A stretch of DNA of 64,000 nucleotides from Chloroflexota bacterium (GTDB lineage: Bacteria > Chloroflexota > Anaerolineae > Anaerolineales > Villigracilaceae), in the NCBI GenBank assembly GCA_021787595.1, contig JAJYLQ010000010.1:62001-126000 (forward strand), given 5' to 3'. A program made the position numbers and the translations under genes. Below the pieces are notes generated by a model, which ran no database searches, was not told where the DNA came from, and saw only the letters and a program-made list of their open reading frames with translations. This document shows positions 7,740 to 16,137 of this stretch, piece by piece; the stretch's first letter is position 1; the number at the start of each line of letters is the position of its first letter.

Positions 7740-8735
7740 TTATTGTTTTCCTCGTTGATTTTGAAAGAGCGAAAGTTTATAGAGCCCGCGGGCGATGGCC
7801 ATCACCGGGTCATCCGGCATGAACGCCTTGCCGTTGAAACGATACGGCAGAAAATCCTTCAGGAGGATCGAGCCGCCGCCTACGATGAGAACTGCCGCAA
7901 AGCGTTTCCAACTCCTGCCCCAGGCTTTTTCAATTACGCCGCTCACTTCGCGCTCCCAGATCGGCAGTGCCTCGCGCGTATTCAGCTGGCCGGCGCGCAG
8001 CTGCATATCCAGTTCTCCGAGTGAATAGAGATGCCCTCCGTCCAGGATTTCCAGCAGACGGCGTACTCCGGAGGCTGAGCCGGAAGTGAAACGCTGGACG
8101 ATGGTCCGGTTGCGAACCACCATCAGTTCCACCGTCCCGAACCCGATGGAGATCGTGCCAACTTCTCCACTGAAGGCCCCTTTGCGTTCTTGCACAAAGC
8201 GGCCCTCGTTGTCCAGTAGATAGTCGAACAGTTCCGCCGAAGCTTGGCTGGCAACTTTCACGTTTGCAATTTCCACCTTCTGCGGTTGGTTGTCTGCGTT
8301 CCACATGTGATTGCCGCGGATCCATTGCCGGATCGTTTCGGAGTTTTGATCGACAGAGTCGCTTGTGATCGCTTCCGTAGTAACGCCGGCCACAACCGAT
8401 AGCGGGCTCTCGAATATTCCGTAGCGCTCTTGATAGCGCGTCAGGCTGCCATGCAGCAGGGCCTTCATTTCGGGTGTGCCATTAAAGCGATCCACATCCA
8501 GGTTTTCCACGGGCCGGCCATAGTCGTGGGCGCCGGCTCCCACATAGAACGACCCGTGACCGTTCGTGATGCGCAGCGGCGCTTTCTGCTTGCGCAGTCC
8601 CAGCGTGCTAACGGCTCGCTGCCCATCGTTGACCGCGACCTGCGAGACGAGTTCCAGACCGCCGGCACTTCCAAAGATTTTGAAGGCGCCGTTGCCGGCA
8701 TCGATGCCGAGGGGGATTGCATTTGAAGTTTCCAT
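7740..8735 (-). CDS. ParM-like actin ATPase for DNA segregation
   Basis: The 331-residue protein has the actin/ParM fold signature. The phosphate-1 loop IPLGIDAGNGAFKIF is at residues 7-21, a phosphate-2 region (VGTISIGFGTVELMV) lies mid-protein, and an adenosine-binding LIVGGGSILLKDFLP sits near residue 290. Such proteins polymerise with ATP and push plasmid copies apart. The length is typical for ParM/Alp proteins. A ribosome site (AAAAGGAGAAAC) precedes the ATG. Its presence indicates that the module is, or recently was, a low-copy replicon rather than a simple prophage. Confidence 0.85.
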   Translation of the reverse strand: METSNAIPLGIDAGNGAFKIFGSAGGLELVSQVAVNDGQRAVSTLGLRKQKAPLRITNGHGSFYVGAGAHDYGRPVENLDVDRFNGTPEMKALLHGSLTRYQERYGIFESPLSVVAGVTTEAITSDSVDQNSETIRQWIRGNHMWNADNQPQKVEIANVKVASQASAELFDYLLDNEGRFVQERKGAFSGEVGTISIGFGTVELMVVRNRTIVQRFTSGSASGVRRLLEILDGGHLYSLGELDMQLRAGQLNTREALPIWEREVSGVIEKAWGRSWKRFAAVLIVGGGSILLKDFLPYRFNGKAFMPDDPVMAIARGLYKLSLFQNQRGKQ

Positions 8736-8761
8736 TTTTGTTTCTCCTTTTCGATTTTGGG

Positions 8762-8818
8762 TTTGACGTGGGTTGGATGTGTCAAGCCGGCTTGGACGCG
8801 GCTTGACCGGTTTGATGG
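8762..8818. promoter_or_regulatory. parC-like repeat patch and dyad upstream of the parM gene
   Basis: Just upstream of parM lie degenerate repeats of about ten bases related to CTTGGACG: TTTGACGTGG (8762), GTTGGATGTG (8773), CTTGGACGCGG (8791), CTTGACCGG (8802) and TTTGATGG (8811). Within them GTCAAGCCG (8781-8789) and CGGCTTGAC (8799-8807) form a perfect 9-base inverted repeat. Type II partition systems place the ParR-binding centromere here, and ParR binding also represses the operon. The hairpin could instead end transcription of the ATPase gene, but it lacks a T-run. Confidence 0.48.
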
Positions 8819-8820
8819 TT

Positions 8821-10134
8821 TTACGTGTCGGGGTGCTTTAGGGACAAGATTCCCATGAGTTTCGAAGTCAGGTAGCGGGCGTTATCCTGCTTGGGATCGC
8901 GCAGCACCCAGCCGCGCTGCTCCCAGGTATCCAAAAGATCGCGAGCCGCGCGCTCGCGGACTCCCCAGCTGGTGAGGATCGGGATAGATAATCTGCCCTT
9001 CGTTTCATCCACCGCGCGGGAGAACCACTGACGTTCCTGTTCGCTCACCGATGGAAGCAAAGTCTTGGGTTGGAAAGCAGAGGGCTCCACAAAGTATGTT
9101 TGGACTAAACCGAAACGATCGGTGATTGCTAGGCCCGGACGCCCTTCCGCAATCCGTTCTGCGCCGCGGCAGCCCATCCGTTCGGCCATCTGTGCGCTGC
9201 GCACGCGGAAACATACGGTGAGGGCGACCTGCTCGCGCACCGGACCGATGATTTCCTTGGTGAACTCCTGGGCTGCGAACACGAAGTGAATGCCGAATTT
9301 TCTTCCCCTCCATCCGAGCGTTGCGAGAGCCTGCCCAAGACTTCCTTTCGCACCGCCCATCGCGCCCAGCACGGCGCTGGTTTCATCCAGGATGACCAGG
9401 ATGTGCGGCAGCGTTTCCATGCCATGTCTTTTCGCGATCGCGTTGTACTCTTCGATCTTTTGTGGAAGCTCCGGCATTCTCTTGAATAGTTCAGCGCGGC
9501 GATCGCATTCAGCAATCGCTTTCTCGATCCGTTCCAGCGCGGCTGGCGGTGTGGTTGCAATGGGTGCGATGAGTGCTGGATGATGCTCAAACCTGCCAAA
9601 TGTCGTTTGATCCATATCGCACAGCAGTAACTTCATATCATCGCGGATGGCTTGGATCGCGAGCGATTGAAGGAAAAATGATTTTCCTGAACCCGTGGAA
9701 CCCAGCACGGCGATGTGCGGCGTGGTCTCCCAACCCACGACCACGCTTTCCATATTGAAGCGCATGCCAATGGCAAGCCGGCCGTGCGGAGTATCGAGCG
9801 GCAGGCCCACTTTCTTTGGAAGTCTGGGCAGCGGCGATAGCAGGATCACGTACCGGATTCCGGTGGAGTTGCTGAGATAAACAGGTAACCCGGCCAGGTC
9901 TGTGCTCAATTCATGAAGGAATTGCTTATTGATATAACGCTCATGATCGCCGATTTGAGTTGAGTCCAGAATAGCTGCCAGGAATGTCATATTGAGGGAT
10001 TGAAACATATAGAAACCGGTGAAGGCGGGAACCATGTTTCGGTGAGTGAACAGCTCGCCTAACTTCTCTGCGATCTGCTGCGCCTTCAAGAATTCGCGGC
10101 GGCGGATGGAAGATGGGAGGGTTGCCAGTGTCAT
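8821..10134 (-). CDS. FtsK/HerA-type DNA-translocating ATPase
   Basis: The ATG at 10134 has an AAGGAG site upstream and gives 437 residues. A P-loop (LGSTGSGKSFFLQSL) lies near residue 150. A Walker B strand (HILVILDETSAVLG) lies near 245, followed by WRGRKFGIHFVFAAQE and an arginine-rich sensor region, the pattern of FtsK/HerA/VirD4 pumps. The C-terminal 80 residues look like a winged helix. There is no membrane span, so it is not a full coupling protein. On plasmid-like elements such proteins move DNA for transfer or segregation. It starts three bases from the lipoprotein gene and is likely in its operon. Confidence 0.85.
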   Translation of the reverse strand: MTLATLPSSIRRREFLKAQQIAEKLGELFTHRNMVPAFTGFYMFQSLNMTFLAAILDSTQIGDHERYINKQFLHELSTDLAGLPVYLSNSTGIRYVILLSPLPRLPKKVGLPLDTPHGRLAIGMRFNMESVVVGWETTPHIAVLGSTGSGKSFFLQSLAIQAIRDDMKLLLCDMDQTTFGRFEHHPALIAPIATTPPAALERIEKAIAECDRRAELFKRMPELPQKIEEYNAIAKRHGMETLPHILVILDETSAVLGAMGGAKGSLGQALATLGWRGRKFGIHFVFAAQEFTKEIIGPVREQVALTVCFRVRSAQMAERMGCRGAERIAEGRPGLAITDRFGLVQTYFVEPSAFQPKTLLPSVSEQERQWFSRAVDETKGRLSIPILTSWGVRERAARDLLDTWEQRGWVLRDPKQDNARYLTSKLMGILSLKHPDT

Positions 10135-10136
10135 GA

Positions 10137-11090
10137 TTATTTTTCTCCTTCTTGAGAAATAATTTCTCCGTCGATGGCATCCTGAAAAATATTTGGCAAA
10201 ACATCCTTGAGCCACAGCCTGGCTTGTTCTTCGGGGATGATTTGAATTTGCGGTGGGGCTTTAGATTCGGGATTAGCCAATGCGGCGGTGATGTTTTCAC
10301 GCAGGCGCGGCGCAGAGGGAAGCCTCGTGGCGAGATCCAGGATTTGATCGCGGGTCGTGGTCTGCGTATGATTCTCAGCGCTCAACTGTGGCAATCGTTT
10401 CAGGTCCGCCCTCAGCAAGCCGGCTGTTGAGACGGGATGTCGGTCTGCATCATAGGCAAGCCCGTCCACGACATTCAGCAGAATGGGTGCATCGCCGCGC
10501 TCATCGCGCTGGATGATGCGCACTTTGGACCAGCGATATGCAATCAATGCAGTGAATAGGACAACAAAACCCAACAGACCCCATGGAGCTGCCGCGCGTA
10601 TGCTATTCACACTCTGATCACGCTGGACTTGCATTTCAGATTCCTGGGATTTGCTATACATCTCGGTTGCGTATGCTTGGACCGACGCATAGTCCGCGGT
10701 CGACGTAATGTTCACGGCGCGCTGTGTCCATGCCGCTTGAACGGCGGCTGCAGATGAGGTTGCGGAGGTGATGGATGTGGCCAGGGCGCTGTCTGCTGTG
10801 GCAGTGGCCGACCACGTGCGTTCTGTGCCGGCAATGTTGACGGCTTGTTGCGTTGCCCATAGTGATTGTGCCTGTGCAGTCGCAGATTCGTCGCGCGCCT
10901 CGACGGTGGCGGTGAGTTGACTGGTGTAGAACTGGGCGGTGGCAACGGCTGCGACCGCGGTAGCCTGACTTGCGTTGGCATCCACATAAGCCTGCACAGG
11001 ATTGGGTGTAGCGTTTGCTGGCAGAGCCGTAGGCGCAGTCGCGCAGCCGGCAAGGAAGAGCATCAAGATGACGATCAATCTGGCCAACAT
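10137..11090 (-). CDS. Lipoprotein with Ala/Thr-rich stalk and one membrane span
   Basis: Starting at the ATG at 11090 (AGAAGGA upstream), the 317-residue product opens with a lipoprotein signal, MLARLIVILMLFLAGCA, whose Cys would be lipid-modified. A region of about 130 residues is extremely rich in Ala, Thr, Ser and Gln, with heptad-like repeats. A single transmembrane helix follows (WGLLGFVVLFTALIAYRW), then a cytoplasmic-looking domain of about 140 residues. The layout could span envelope and cytosol and anchor the adjacent ATPase. No family is recognised. It is the last gene before the ATPase in transcription order. Confidence 0.75.
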   Translation of the reverse strand: MLARLIVILMLFLAGCATAPTALPANATPNPVQAYVDANASQATAVAAVATAQFYTSQLTATVEARDESATAQAQSLWATQQAVNIAGTERTWSATATADSALATSITSATSSAAAVQAAWTQRAVNITSTADYASVQAYATEMYSKSQESEMQVQRDQSVNSIRAAAPWGLLGFVVLFTALIAYRWSKVRIIQRDERGDAPILLNVVDGLAYDADRHPVSTAGLLRADLKRLPQLSAENHTQTTTRDQILDLATRLPSAPRLRENITAALANPESKAPPQIQIIPEEQARLWLKDVLPNIFQDAIDGEIISQEGEK

Positions 11091-11101
11091 GATTCCTTCT
11101 C

Positions 11102-11290
11102 TCATCGCCGGAAATCGCGTCCCACATACAGCAGCCCCGCACCACCCGCAGGTTGACAAATCAGCCATGGCCAGACCATTCCAATAGCGGCTGGCCGGCT
11201 CGTTAGGCGAATGAGCACCCAACAACCCACAGCAAAAAGAATGGCGCTTAATATGAATAGGATGTGTGAAGCAAGATGTTCGTTTTTCAC
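11102..11290 (-). CDS. Small two-helix membrane protein
   Basis: A GTG at 11290 with AAAGGAG eight bases upstream opens a 62-residue frame. Two hydrophobic segments are visible (ILFILSAILFAVGCWVLI and the IGMVWPWLICQPAGGAGLLYV stretch). It ends 11 bases before the lipoprotein start, so it is likely the first gene of the minus-strand operon. No family is recognised. Confidence 0.6.
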   Translation of the reverse strand: MKNEHLASHILFILSAILFAVGCWVLIRLTSRPAAIGMVWPWLICQPAGGAGLLYVGRDFRR

Positions 11291-11749
11291 AATTTAGCTC
11301 CTTTACTGATTGTTTGAATATCCAACGATGTTTGCTGATTCGTTCATGTACTGGTTGGCAGCTTCATCCTCGTTCCACTTCAATTTTTTCCTGCGGAATT
11401 CTTTACCGCACTGAACACACATGCTATGCAGTAATAGCCGGCTTCCACCTTTAGGAAATTGTGAAGTGCCATTCGACCTCGCTTTGTCAATTGGTGAGGC
11501 AGAATCGCCTTAGCAGATTCAGCAATCGGAAGGTGATGAAATCCGTTAGTGGGTTTTTCAAGCCCTGGAAAGGAGATTTGATCAGGCGTGATTCCCTCTG
11601 CCTGAGATAGATTCGACGATATTACAATCGAAAATAAAGCATTTCCGAGTCGGTCTAAAATGCCCCTTATGTTCTTAGGAAGACTGGGAGAGCGTGGTAA
11701 GTTTTTTGAAGTTCCGAGGCGCCCATTTTGTAGCCGATTCAGATTATTA

Positions 11750-11791
11750 CTTACAACCGCTTGGTCGCTGGTTCGAATCCAGCCGGGCCCA
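11750..11791 (+). pseudogene. 3' half of a tRNA gene (possible attachment-site remnant)
   Basis: From an anticodon-loop-like CTTACAA (11750-11756) the sequence continues as the 3' anticodon strand, a T-arm (GCTGG-TTCGAAT-CCAGC) and an acceptor strand CGGGCCC plus discriminator A at 11791. No matching 5' GGGCCCG strand or D-arm lies upstream, so only the 3' half is present. CCA is not encoded. Integrases commonly recombine at tRNA 3' ends, leaving such a fragment at an element border. Bases 11763-11793 are identical to 58063-58093. The anticodon reading (UAC, valine-like) is tentative. Confidence 0.72.
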
Positions 11792-11813
11792 CTTAATTCC
11801 AAGCGCTTTTCAT

Positions 11814-12072
11814 GAAAAATCCCCGAAATTCGACACTGTAGCACAGCTACCGACTTGGAGTGCTATCCTTCAAAAAGACCACTGGTTTGGTATGCCATTG
11901 GAAACGAAACGAGGCCAGTTCCTGTTTTTGTGCAATTTCTGGTCAGATTCTGCCAATCTTGCCTTGAAATTGCCTTTGAGAAAGCTTGTCTAGACTTATC
12001 GAAAGACATTGCAATCTCGCTGTTCTGCCCATCGGTGAACCTGCTACAGTCTCCGAAATTCGGGGATTTTTC
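11814..12072. repeat. About 260-bp element with 30-bp terminal inverted repeats
   Basis: GAAAAATCCCCGAAATTCG (from 11814) and its continuation to GTAGC at 11842 are repeated in inverted orientation at 12043-12072 with about four differences in 30. The interior has no credible gene. The layout fits a small non-autonomous mobile element or a large regulatory stem. The rest of 11291-12413 holds only the tRNA remnant and the dyad and promoter hint listed separately. Confidence 0.55.
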
Positions 12073-12103
12073 GTTAAGTCAGGATGCCATGTGTACAACG
12101 ATT

Positions 12104-12124
12104 GTCCATATGGAAGATATGGAC
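12104..12124. promoter_or_regulatory. Dyad GTCCATAT / ATATGGAC upstream of the BTAD regulator
   Basis: Two perfect 8-base arms, GTCCATAT (12104-12111) and ATATGGAC (12117-12124), flank a 5-base spacer. A dyad with the same half-site occurs upstream of the injection-system operon at 13456-13470. This is a candidate operator for a regulator acting on both transcripts; the role is inferred. It lies about 290 bases before the regulator start, which is far for a simple repressor site. Confidence 0.45.
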
Positions 12125-12343
12125 ACTTTGCAATTGCAGTAAATTTGCAGCAGTAAATCGGGGGCAAATCCAGCGATAAATGCATTCTGCGTGTGGGTTA
12201 CGAAAACAAGTATTCACATCCTTCATATCATTACGTGACCATAAGGGATACTCACCTTTTCAAATTGCCTGCGATCAAGCTCCGGCGCTCATAGCGCGCC
12301 GGAATAGGAAATTTCGGTGATATGAAACTACGAATGCCGCGTG

Positions 12344-12349
12344 TATAAT
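12344..12349 (+). promoter_or_regulatory. Possible -10 element (TATAAT) before the BTAD regulator
   Basis: A consensus TATAAT lies 65 bases before the regulator ATG at 12414. No good -35 hexamer is found at 16-18 bases upstream, so this is only a hint of a promoter. Confidence 0.3.
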
Positions 12350-12413
12350 TTTGCCAATCGAATAATTTATCGGTATCTTTTGATAGCGCAGTTTGGACAG
12401 GGCTTGAAATCCC

Positions 12414-13343
12414 ATGTCAACCTTTACTGTTACGTTGTTTGGAAAATTTAACATCATGCGAAGCGGCCAGCGGATGGCGGCAATTCGCTCGCGGAAGGTT
12501 CAGGAACTTCTGAGTTATCTGTTATTGTATCGGGAGCATCCGCAATCGCGCGAGTCGCTCTCGGAGCTTTTATGGGGAAATCAATCGCCAGCCAAATCTA
12601 AAAAGTATCTGCGGCAAACGCTATGGCTCCTGCAGTCTGCACTAAAAGATGAGGGCGGATTAGGTAGTCCGGAGCTACTGGTCGACAACGAATGGATACA
12701 GATCAATCCATCCATCGAATTTCGGGTGGATGCAGCCAAGTTCGAGCAAATATTCAATCTGCTCAACGGCAAGGCAATCCGCGAACTAAATCTTGCAGAT
12801 TTCAAACTATTGCAGAAAGCAGTCCATTTATACAAAGGCGACTTGTTAGAAGGGTGGTATCAAGATTGGTGCATGACGGAGCGCGAACGATTCGAAATAA
12901 TGTATCTGATGTTACTGGATAAGCTAGTCCAGTTTTGCGAAGCTCATCGAAATTATGAAACCGGATTGACTTATGCGGCTGAAATCCTGCGCCACGATCA
13001 AGCCTACGAACGAGCACATCGTCAAATGATGAGATTATATTTTCTGATCGGAGACCGGACACAGGCCCTTCGTCAGTATAAACGGTGTGTGGTCGCGCTG
13101 AGAAACGAGTTGGATATTGATCCATCCGAAGAGACCATGCAACTTTACGAAAAGATTCGTTCAGATAGGTTTGTTTCACCGTTGACTGATGAAATGCCCC
13201 CCGTCGAATCGATTCAGCCCGGTCAATCTCTTCTGGAGACCTTGCAACGATTAGTAAACTTCTCAAACGAACTCAACCAGATACAAGTAAGAGTACAAAA
13301 AGAAATCACAGACATTAGGCATACTTTTCCTGCCAACCAATAA
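12414..13343 (+). CDS. SARP/BTAD-family transcriptional regulator of the injection system
   Basis: The 309-residue protein has an OmpR-like winged-helix DNA-binding domain at about 1-95 (FGKFNIMRSGQRMAAIRSRK, then LLWGNQSPAKSKKYLRQTLW) and an all-helical bacterial transcriptional activation domain at about 95-245, with the typical YKGDLLEGWYQDWC and ALRQYKRCVVALRNELDIDP segments. A short C-terminal helix may mediate oligomerisation. BTAD regulators activate secondary-metabolite and secretion clusters. The gene is immediately upstream of the contractile system and on the same strand, but a strong terminator separates them, so it has its own transcript. It is the obvious candidate activator. 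Confidence 0.87.
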   Translation: MSTFTVTLFGKFNIMRSGQRMAAIRSRKVQELLSYLLLYREHPQSRESLSELLWGNQSPAKSKKYLRQTLWLLQSALKDEGGLGSPELLVDNEWIQINPSIEFRVDAAKFEQIFNLLNGKAIRELNLADFKLLQKAVHLYKGDLLEGWYQDWCMTERERFEIMYLMLLDKLVQFCEAHRNYETGLTYAAEILRHDQAYERAHRQMMRLYFLIGDRTQALRQYKRCVVALRNELDIDPSEETMQLYEKIRSDRFVSPLTDEMPPVESIQPGQSLLETLQRLVNFSNELNQIQVRVQKEITDIRHTFPANQ

Positions 13344-13372
13344 TCGCCTCTTCGCCATAAATTGTTTACGAG

Positions 13373-13398
13373 TCCGCGCCGATGGGCGCGGATTTTTT
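13373..13398 (+). terminator. Rho-independent terminator after the BTAD regulator
   Basis: TCCGCGCC (13373-13380) and GGCGCGGA (13385-13392) form a perfect 8-base GC-rich stem around a GATG loop, followed at once by a run of six T. It lies 30 bases past the regulator stop and insulates the structural operon from regulator transcription. Confidence 0.87.
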
Positions 13399-13455
13399 GT
13401 TCCCGGAAGAGAGACGCAAAAAAGACGGCGGCAAGACGCGTCAATGCACCACAGA

Positions 13456-13470
13456 GTCCATAATATGGAC
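13456..13470. promoter_or_regulatory. Perfect dyad GTCCATA-A-TATGGAC upstream of the eCIS operon
   Basis: The 15-base inverted repeat is perfect around a central A and lies 70 bases before the first small gene of the operon. It contains a TAATAT that could serve as a -10 element. Its half-site matches the dyad at 12104-12124. No strong -35 is visible, as expected if an activator is needed. The operator role is inferred. Confidence 0.48.
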
Positions 13471-13539
13471 ATTCTTTCAATGGAAGACTTTTCCGCCCGG
13501 TCGAATCTGCCAAGCGCATAAAGATGTAAGGAGGCTGTT

Positions 13540-13758
13540 TTGTCCGATATCGTTCCAGGGTCCGAACATGATGCTGATCAAACCCGCAATATACATTCGT
13601 TCATCGTTCGAGTATGGCTGGAAAGGTCCAAAGCGGAAATAAATCATGAAATCTGGCGTGGACACATTGTTCATCTGCCAGATGACAAACGATATTACTT
13701 TTCGGATTTGGACGATATTTTGGTTTTTATTGAGTCACAAGTGAAAAGTCAACGTTGA
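13540..13758 (+). CDS. Small conserved protein at the head of the eCIS operon
   Basis: The start is TTG at 13540, supported by TAAGGAGG five bases upstream. The 72-residue protein contains FIVRVWLERSK, then WRGHIVHLPDDKRYYFSDLD and IESQVK at the end. This compact beta-beta-helix pattern is, to my recollection, common beside BTAD-type regulators in contractile-system loci. Its function is not known. It precedes the sheath gene by 26 bases and is likely co-transcribed. Confidence 0.7.
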   Translation: MSDIVPGSEHDADQTRNIHSFIVRVWLERSKAEINHEIWRGHIVHLPDDKRYYFSDLDDILVFIESQVKSQR

Positions 13759-13784
13759 TCATTTACCAATAGAAGGAGATTGAT

Positions 13785-16127
13785 ATGCCTGTCGCACCTA
13801 CTTATCCCGGCGTTTATATCGAGGAAATCCCCAGCGGCGTGCGGACGATCACCGGAGTCAGCACTTCGGTGACTGCGTTCATCGGATACACACCCAAAGG
13901 GCCGGTGGATAAAGCGGTCCACATTTTTAATTTCGGTGATTACGAACGCAACTTTGGTGGACTCTCAAAAGATAGTGAATTGGGTTACGCTGTTCAACAA
14001 TTTTTCCTGAACGGCGGATCGGAAGCATGGGTCGTGCGTGAAGCCACTGGCGCGACCAAAGCTTTGGTCAATTTGTGCCGCGCTAGCGATGCAAAAGTTG
14101 TGCTCAATCTATCTACTAGTAGCGAGGGCACATGGGGAAATTATCTCAAGGTTGATGTGGACTACGCCACCACCAATCCTGATTCCACTTTCAATCTCGC
14201 TGTGACCGAATACATTCCGCAAGGCACAGACCTTGTTCAAGGCCGCAAGGAAGTTTTCCAAAACCTGAGCATGGATTCGAAATCGTCACAGTATGCACCC
14301 AACGTGCTCAACGGCGGTTCTCAATTGATCACTGCCGGTCGTGATGCCGGAATCGATTCGACTGTTTTGAGCGGACTGGTTGCAGGTTGGAGTTTGAGCA
14401 CCGACATCAGCGCAGTTGTTTTCCCACTCGATAATTCAACTCGCTTCATTTCAGTTGTCGTTGATGGCGATGGCCCATACGAGATTCCGGTCTTTGCATC
14501 TGGGACTCCTCCCGCCAACGCAAACGCGTTGGTGACTGATCTTCAAAATGCCATACGCGCCATCAATCCAAGCCAAGCGCGGTTCAATGCCTTTACCGTC
14601 CAACGTGCGGATGTGGATGGCACTCCCAACGCGGGTGGTGATTACCTGCTGTTCACATCCGGCACACCCGCAACGGCCGCTCGCGAACAATCTTCAGTTC
14701 GGTTGCTCAATGCTTCAAAGAACAACCTCAGCAAATTGCTTGGACTTGGACTCGCCAATCGTGGACGCGAAGGCGGAGGCGCGTCCGGATTGCGTCCAGC
14801 TGTCAGCGGCACGTTAGGCAATGAAGTGTTCGATGTATCCACCATCGCGAACACGGATAAATTGATCATGTCCGCGAGTGATGGCGCGACATCACTTGGC
14901 ACAAGTCCAGCTTTTAGTTTGGGATCAACGGTCTCTTCGTTGAGTGATCTGGCGAACAAACTTCAACAGGCAATCCGCGCTTCTGTGCCCGGTAACCCGG
15001 CTTTCACTCAAGCCACCGTGCAAATGAATGGGACCCATCTTCAAGTTGTCTCCGGCACGGAGAAGACAGATGCAACCATCACCTTCACAGACGACGTAGG
15101 CAATCTTGCAACCAAGGCAGGATTAGTCGGCGGCAGTGTCAACGATAATGTTCAACGCTATTCGTTGGGCGTGGGCACGACGCGTGCCGATCAAGCTGGT
15201 GCATCGTCCGGCAATAACGGCACGCCGCCCGGCGCGATGGAGATCATTGGCGATCAAGCAACCAAGAAAGGCGTCTATGCCCTCGAAGATGTTGACACCT
15301 TCAATTTGTTGTGCATCCCGTTGGTCGCTGACATGGATGAGACGTCTGCCCTGGCGGTCATTGGCGCGGCACAAACATATTGCGAAGCGCGCCGTGCTTT
15401 TTACATCATCGATCCGCCGCGCAGTCGCAACGCCGTTGACCAGATTCAAGATTGGGACACCAACAAGCTCACGCCCGAAAACAACTCGGCGATCTATTTT
15501 CCATTTTTGCTTCTTCCGGACCCAATGGATGGCTACCGTTTAAATGCCTTTCCTCCATCCGGGACATTAGCCGGTTTATACGCGCGCATCGACAGTAGTC
15601 GCGGCGTTTGGAAAGCTCCTGCCGGAACCGAAGCCACGTTAACAAATGTTCAAGCATTAACTTACAACCTGACCGATGCGGAATGCGGCGCGCTCAATCA
15701 GTTGGGAATTAACTGTCTGCGCCAGTTCCCGGTTTATGGTCGAGTTGCGTGGGGTGCGCGAACACTCGAAGGAAATGACCAGCAAGCCTCCGAGTGGAAA
15801 TATGTTCCCGTGCGCCGCACCGCCCTTTTCATCGAGGAGAGTTTATTCCGCGGCACGCAATGGGTTGTCTTCGAGCCGAATGATGAACCGCTCTGGGCGC
15901 AGATCCGTTTGAACGTTGGCGCATTCATGCACACGTTGTTCCGTCAAGGTGCGTTCCAGGGATCGTCGCCGCGCGAGGCGTACTTCGTCAAATGCGATCA
16001 CGAGACCACCACGCAGGATGACATCAATCGCGGCGTGGTCAACATTTTGGTCGGGTTTGCTCCGCTCAAACCTGCGGAATTTGTGATCATCCAAATCCAG
16101 CAAATCGCCGGACAGATCCAGGCTTAA
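13785..16127 (+). CDS. Contractile tail sheath protein (Afp2/3/4-like)
   Basis: The 780-residue protein begins with the sheath signature TYPGVYIEEIPSG, followed by TAFIGYTPKGP and FFLNGGSEAWVVR. It ends in the conserved C-terminal sheath domain (ALFIEESLFRGTQWVVFEPN, then SSPREAYFVKCD and IQIQQIAGQ). The sheath wraps the inner tube and contracts to drive it through a target membrane. It is larger than the AFP sheaths (about 350-490 residues) because a variable domain is inserted at about 200-500; this would face outward in the assembled particle. Only one sheath gene is present, whereas AFP and PVC have three. The ATG has a GAAGGAGA site. Confidence 0.96.
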   Translation: MPVAPTYPGVYIEEIPSGVRTITGVSTSVTAFIGYTPKGPVDKAVHIFNFGDYERNFGGLSKDSELGYAVQQFFLNGGSEAWVVREATGATKALVNLCRASDAKVVLNLSTSSEGTWGNYLKVDVDYATTNPDSTFNLAVTEYIPQGTDLVQGRKEVFQNLSMDSKSSQYAPNVLNGGSQLITAGRDAGIDSTVLSGLVAGWSLSTDISAVVFPLDNSTRFISVVVDGDGPYEIPVFASGTPPANANALVTDLQNAIRAINPSQARFNAFTVQRADVDGTPNAGGDYLLFTSGTPATAAREQSSVRLLNASKNNLSKLLGLGLANRGREGGGASGLRPAVSGTLGNEVFDVSTIANTDKLIMSASDGATSLGTSPAFSLGSTVSSLSDLANKLQQAIRASVPGNPAFTQATVQMNGTHLQVVSGTEKTDATITFTDDVGNLATKAGLVGGSVNDNVQRYSLGVGTTRADQAGASSGNNGTPPGAMEIIGDQATKKGVYALEDVDTFNLLCIPLVADMDETSALAVIGAAQTYCEARRAFYIIDPPRSRNAVDQIQDWDTNKLTPENNSAIYFPFLLLPDPMDGYRLNAFPPSGTLAGLYARIDSSRGVWKAPAGTEATLTNVQALTYNLTDAECGALNQLGINCLRQFPVYGRVAWGARTLEGNDQQASEWKYVPVRRTALFIEESLFRGTQWVVFEPNDEPLWAQIRLNVGAFMHTLFRQGAFQGSSPREAYFVKCDHETTTQDDINRGVVNILVGFAPLKPAEFVIIQIQQIAGQIQA

Positions 16128-16137
16128 GGAGAGAACC

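Noticed and set aside
11380-11844. Minus-strand open frame of 154 codons containing GPGWIRTSD
   Set aside because: This string is the well-known false translation of the reverse strand of a tRNA T-arm and acceptor; it coincides with the tRNA remnant at 11750-11791 and has no ribosome site.
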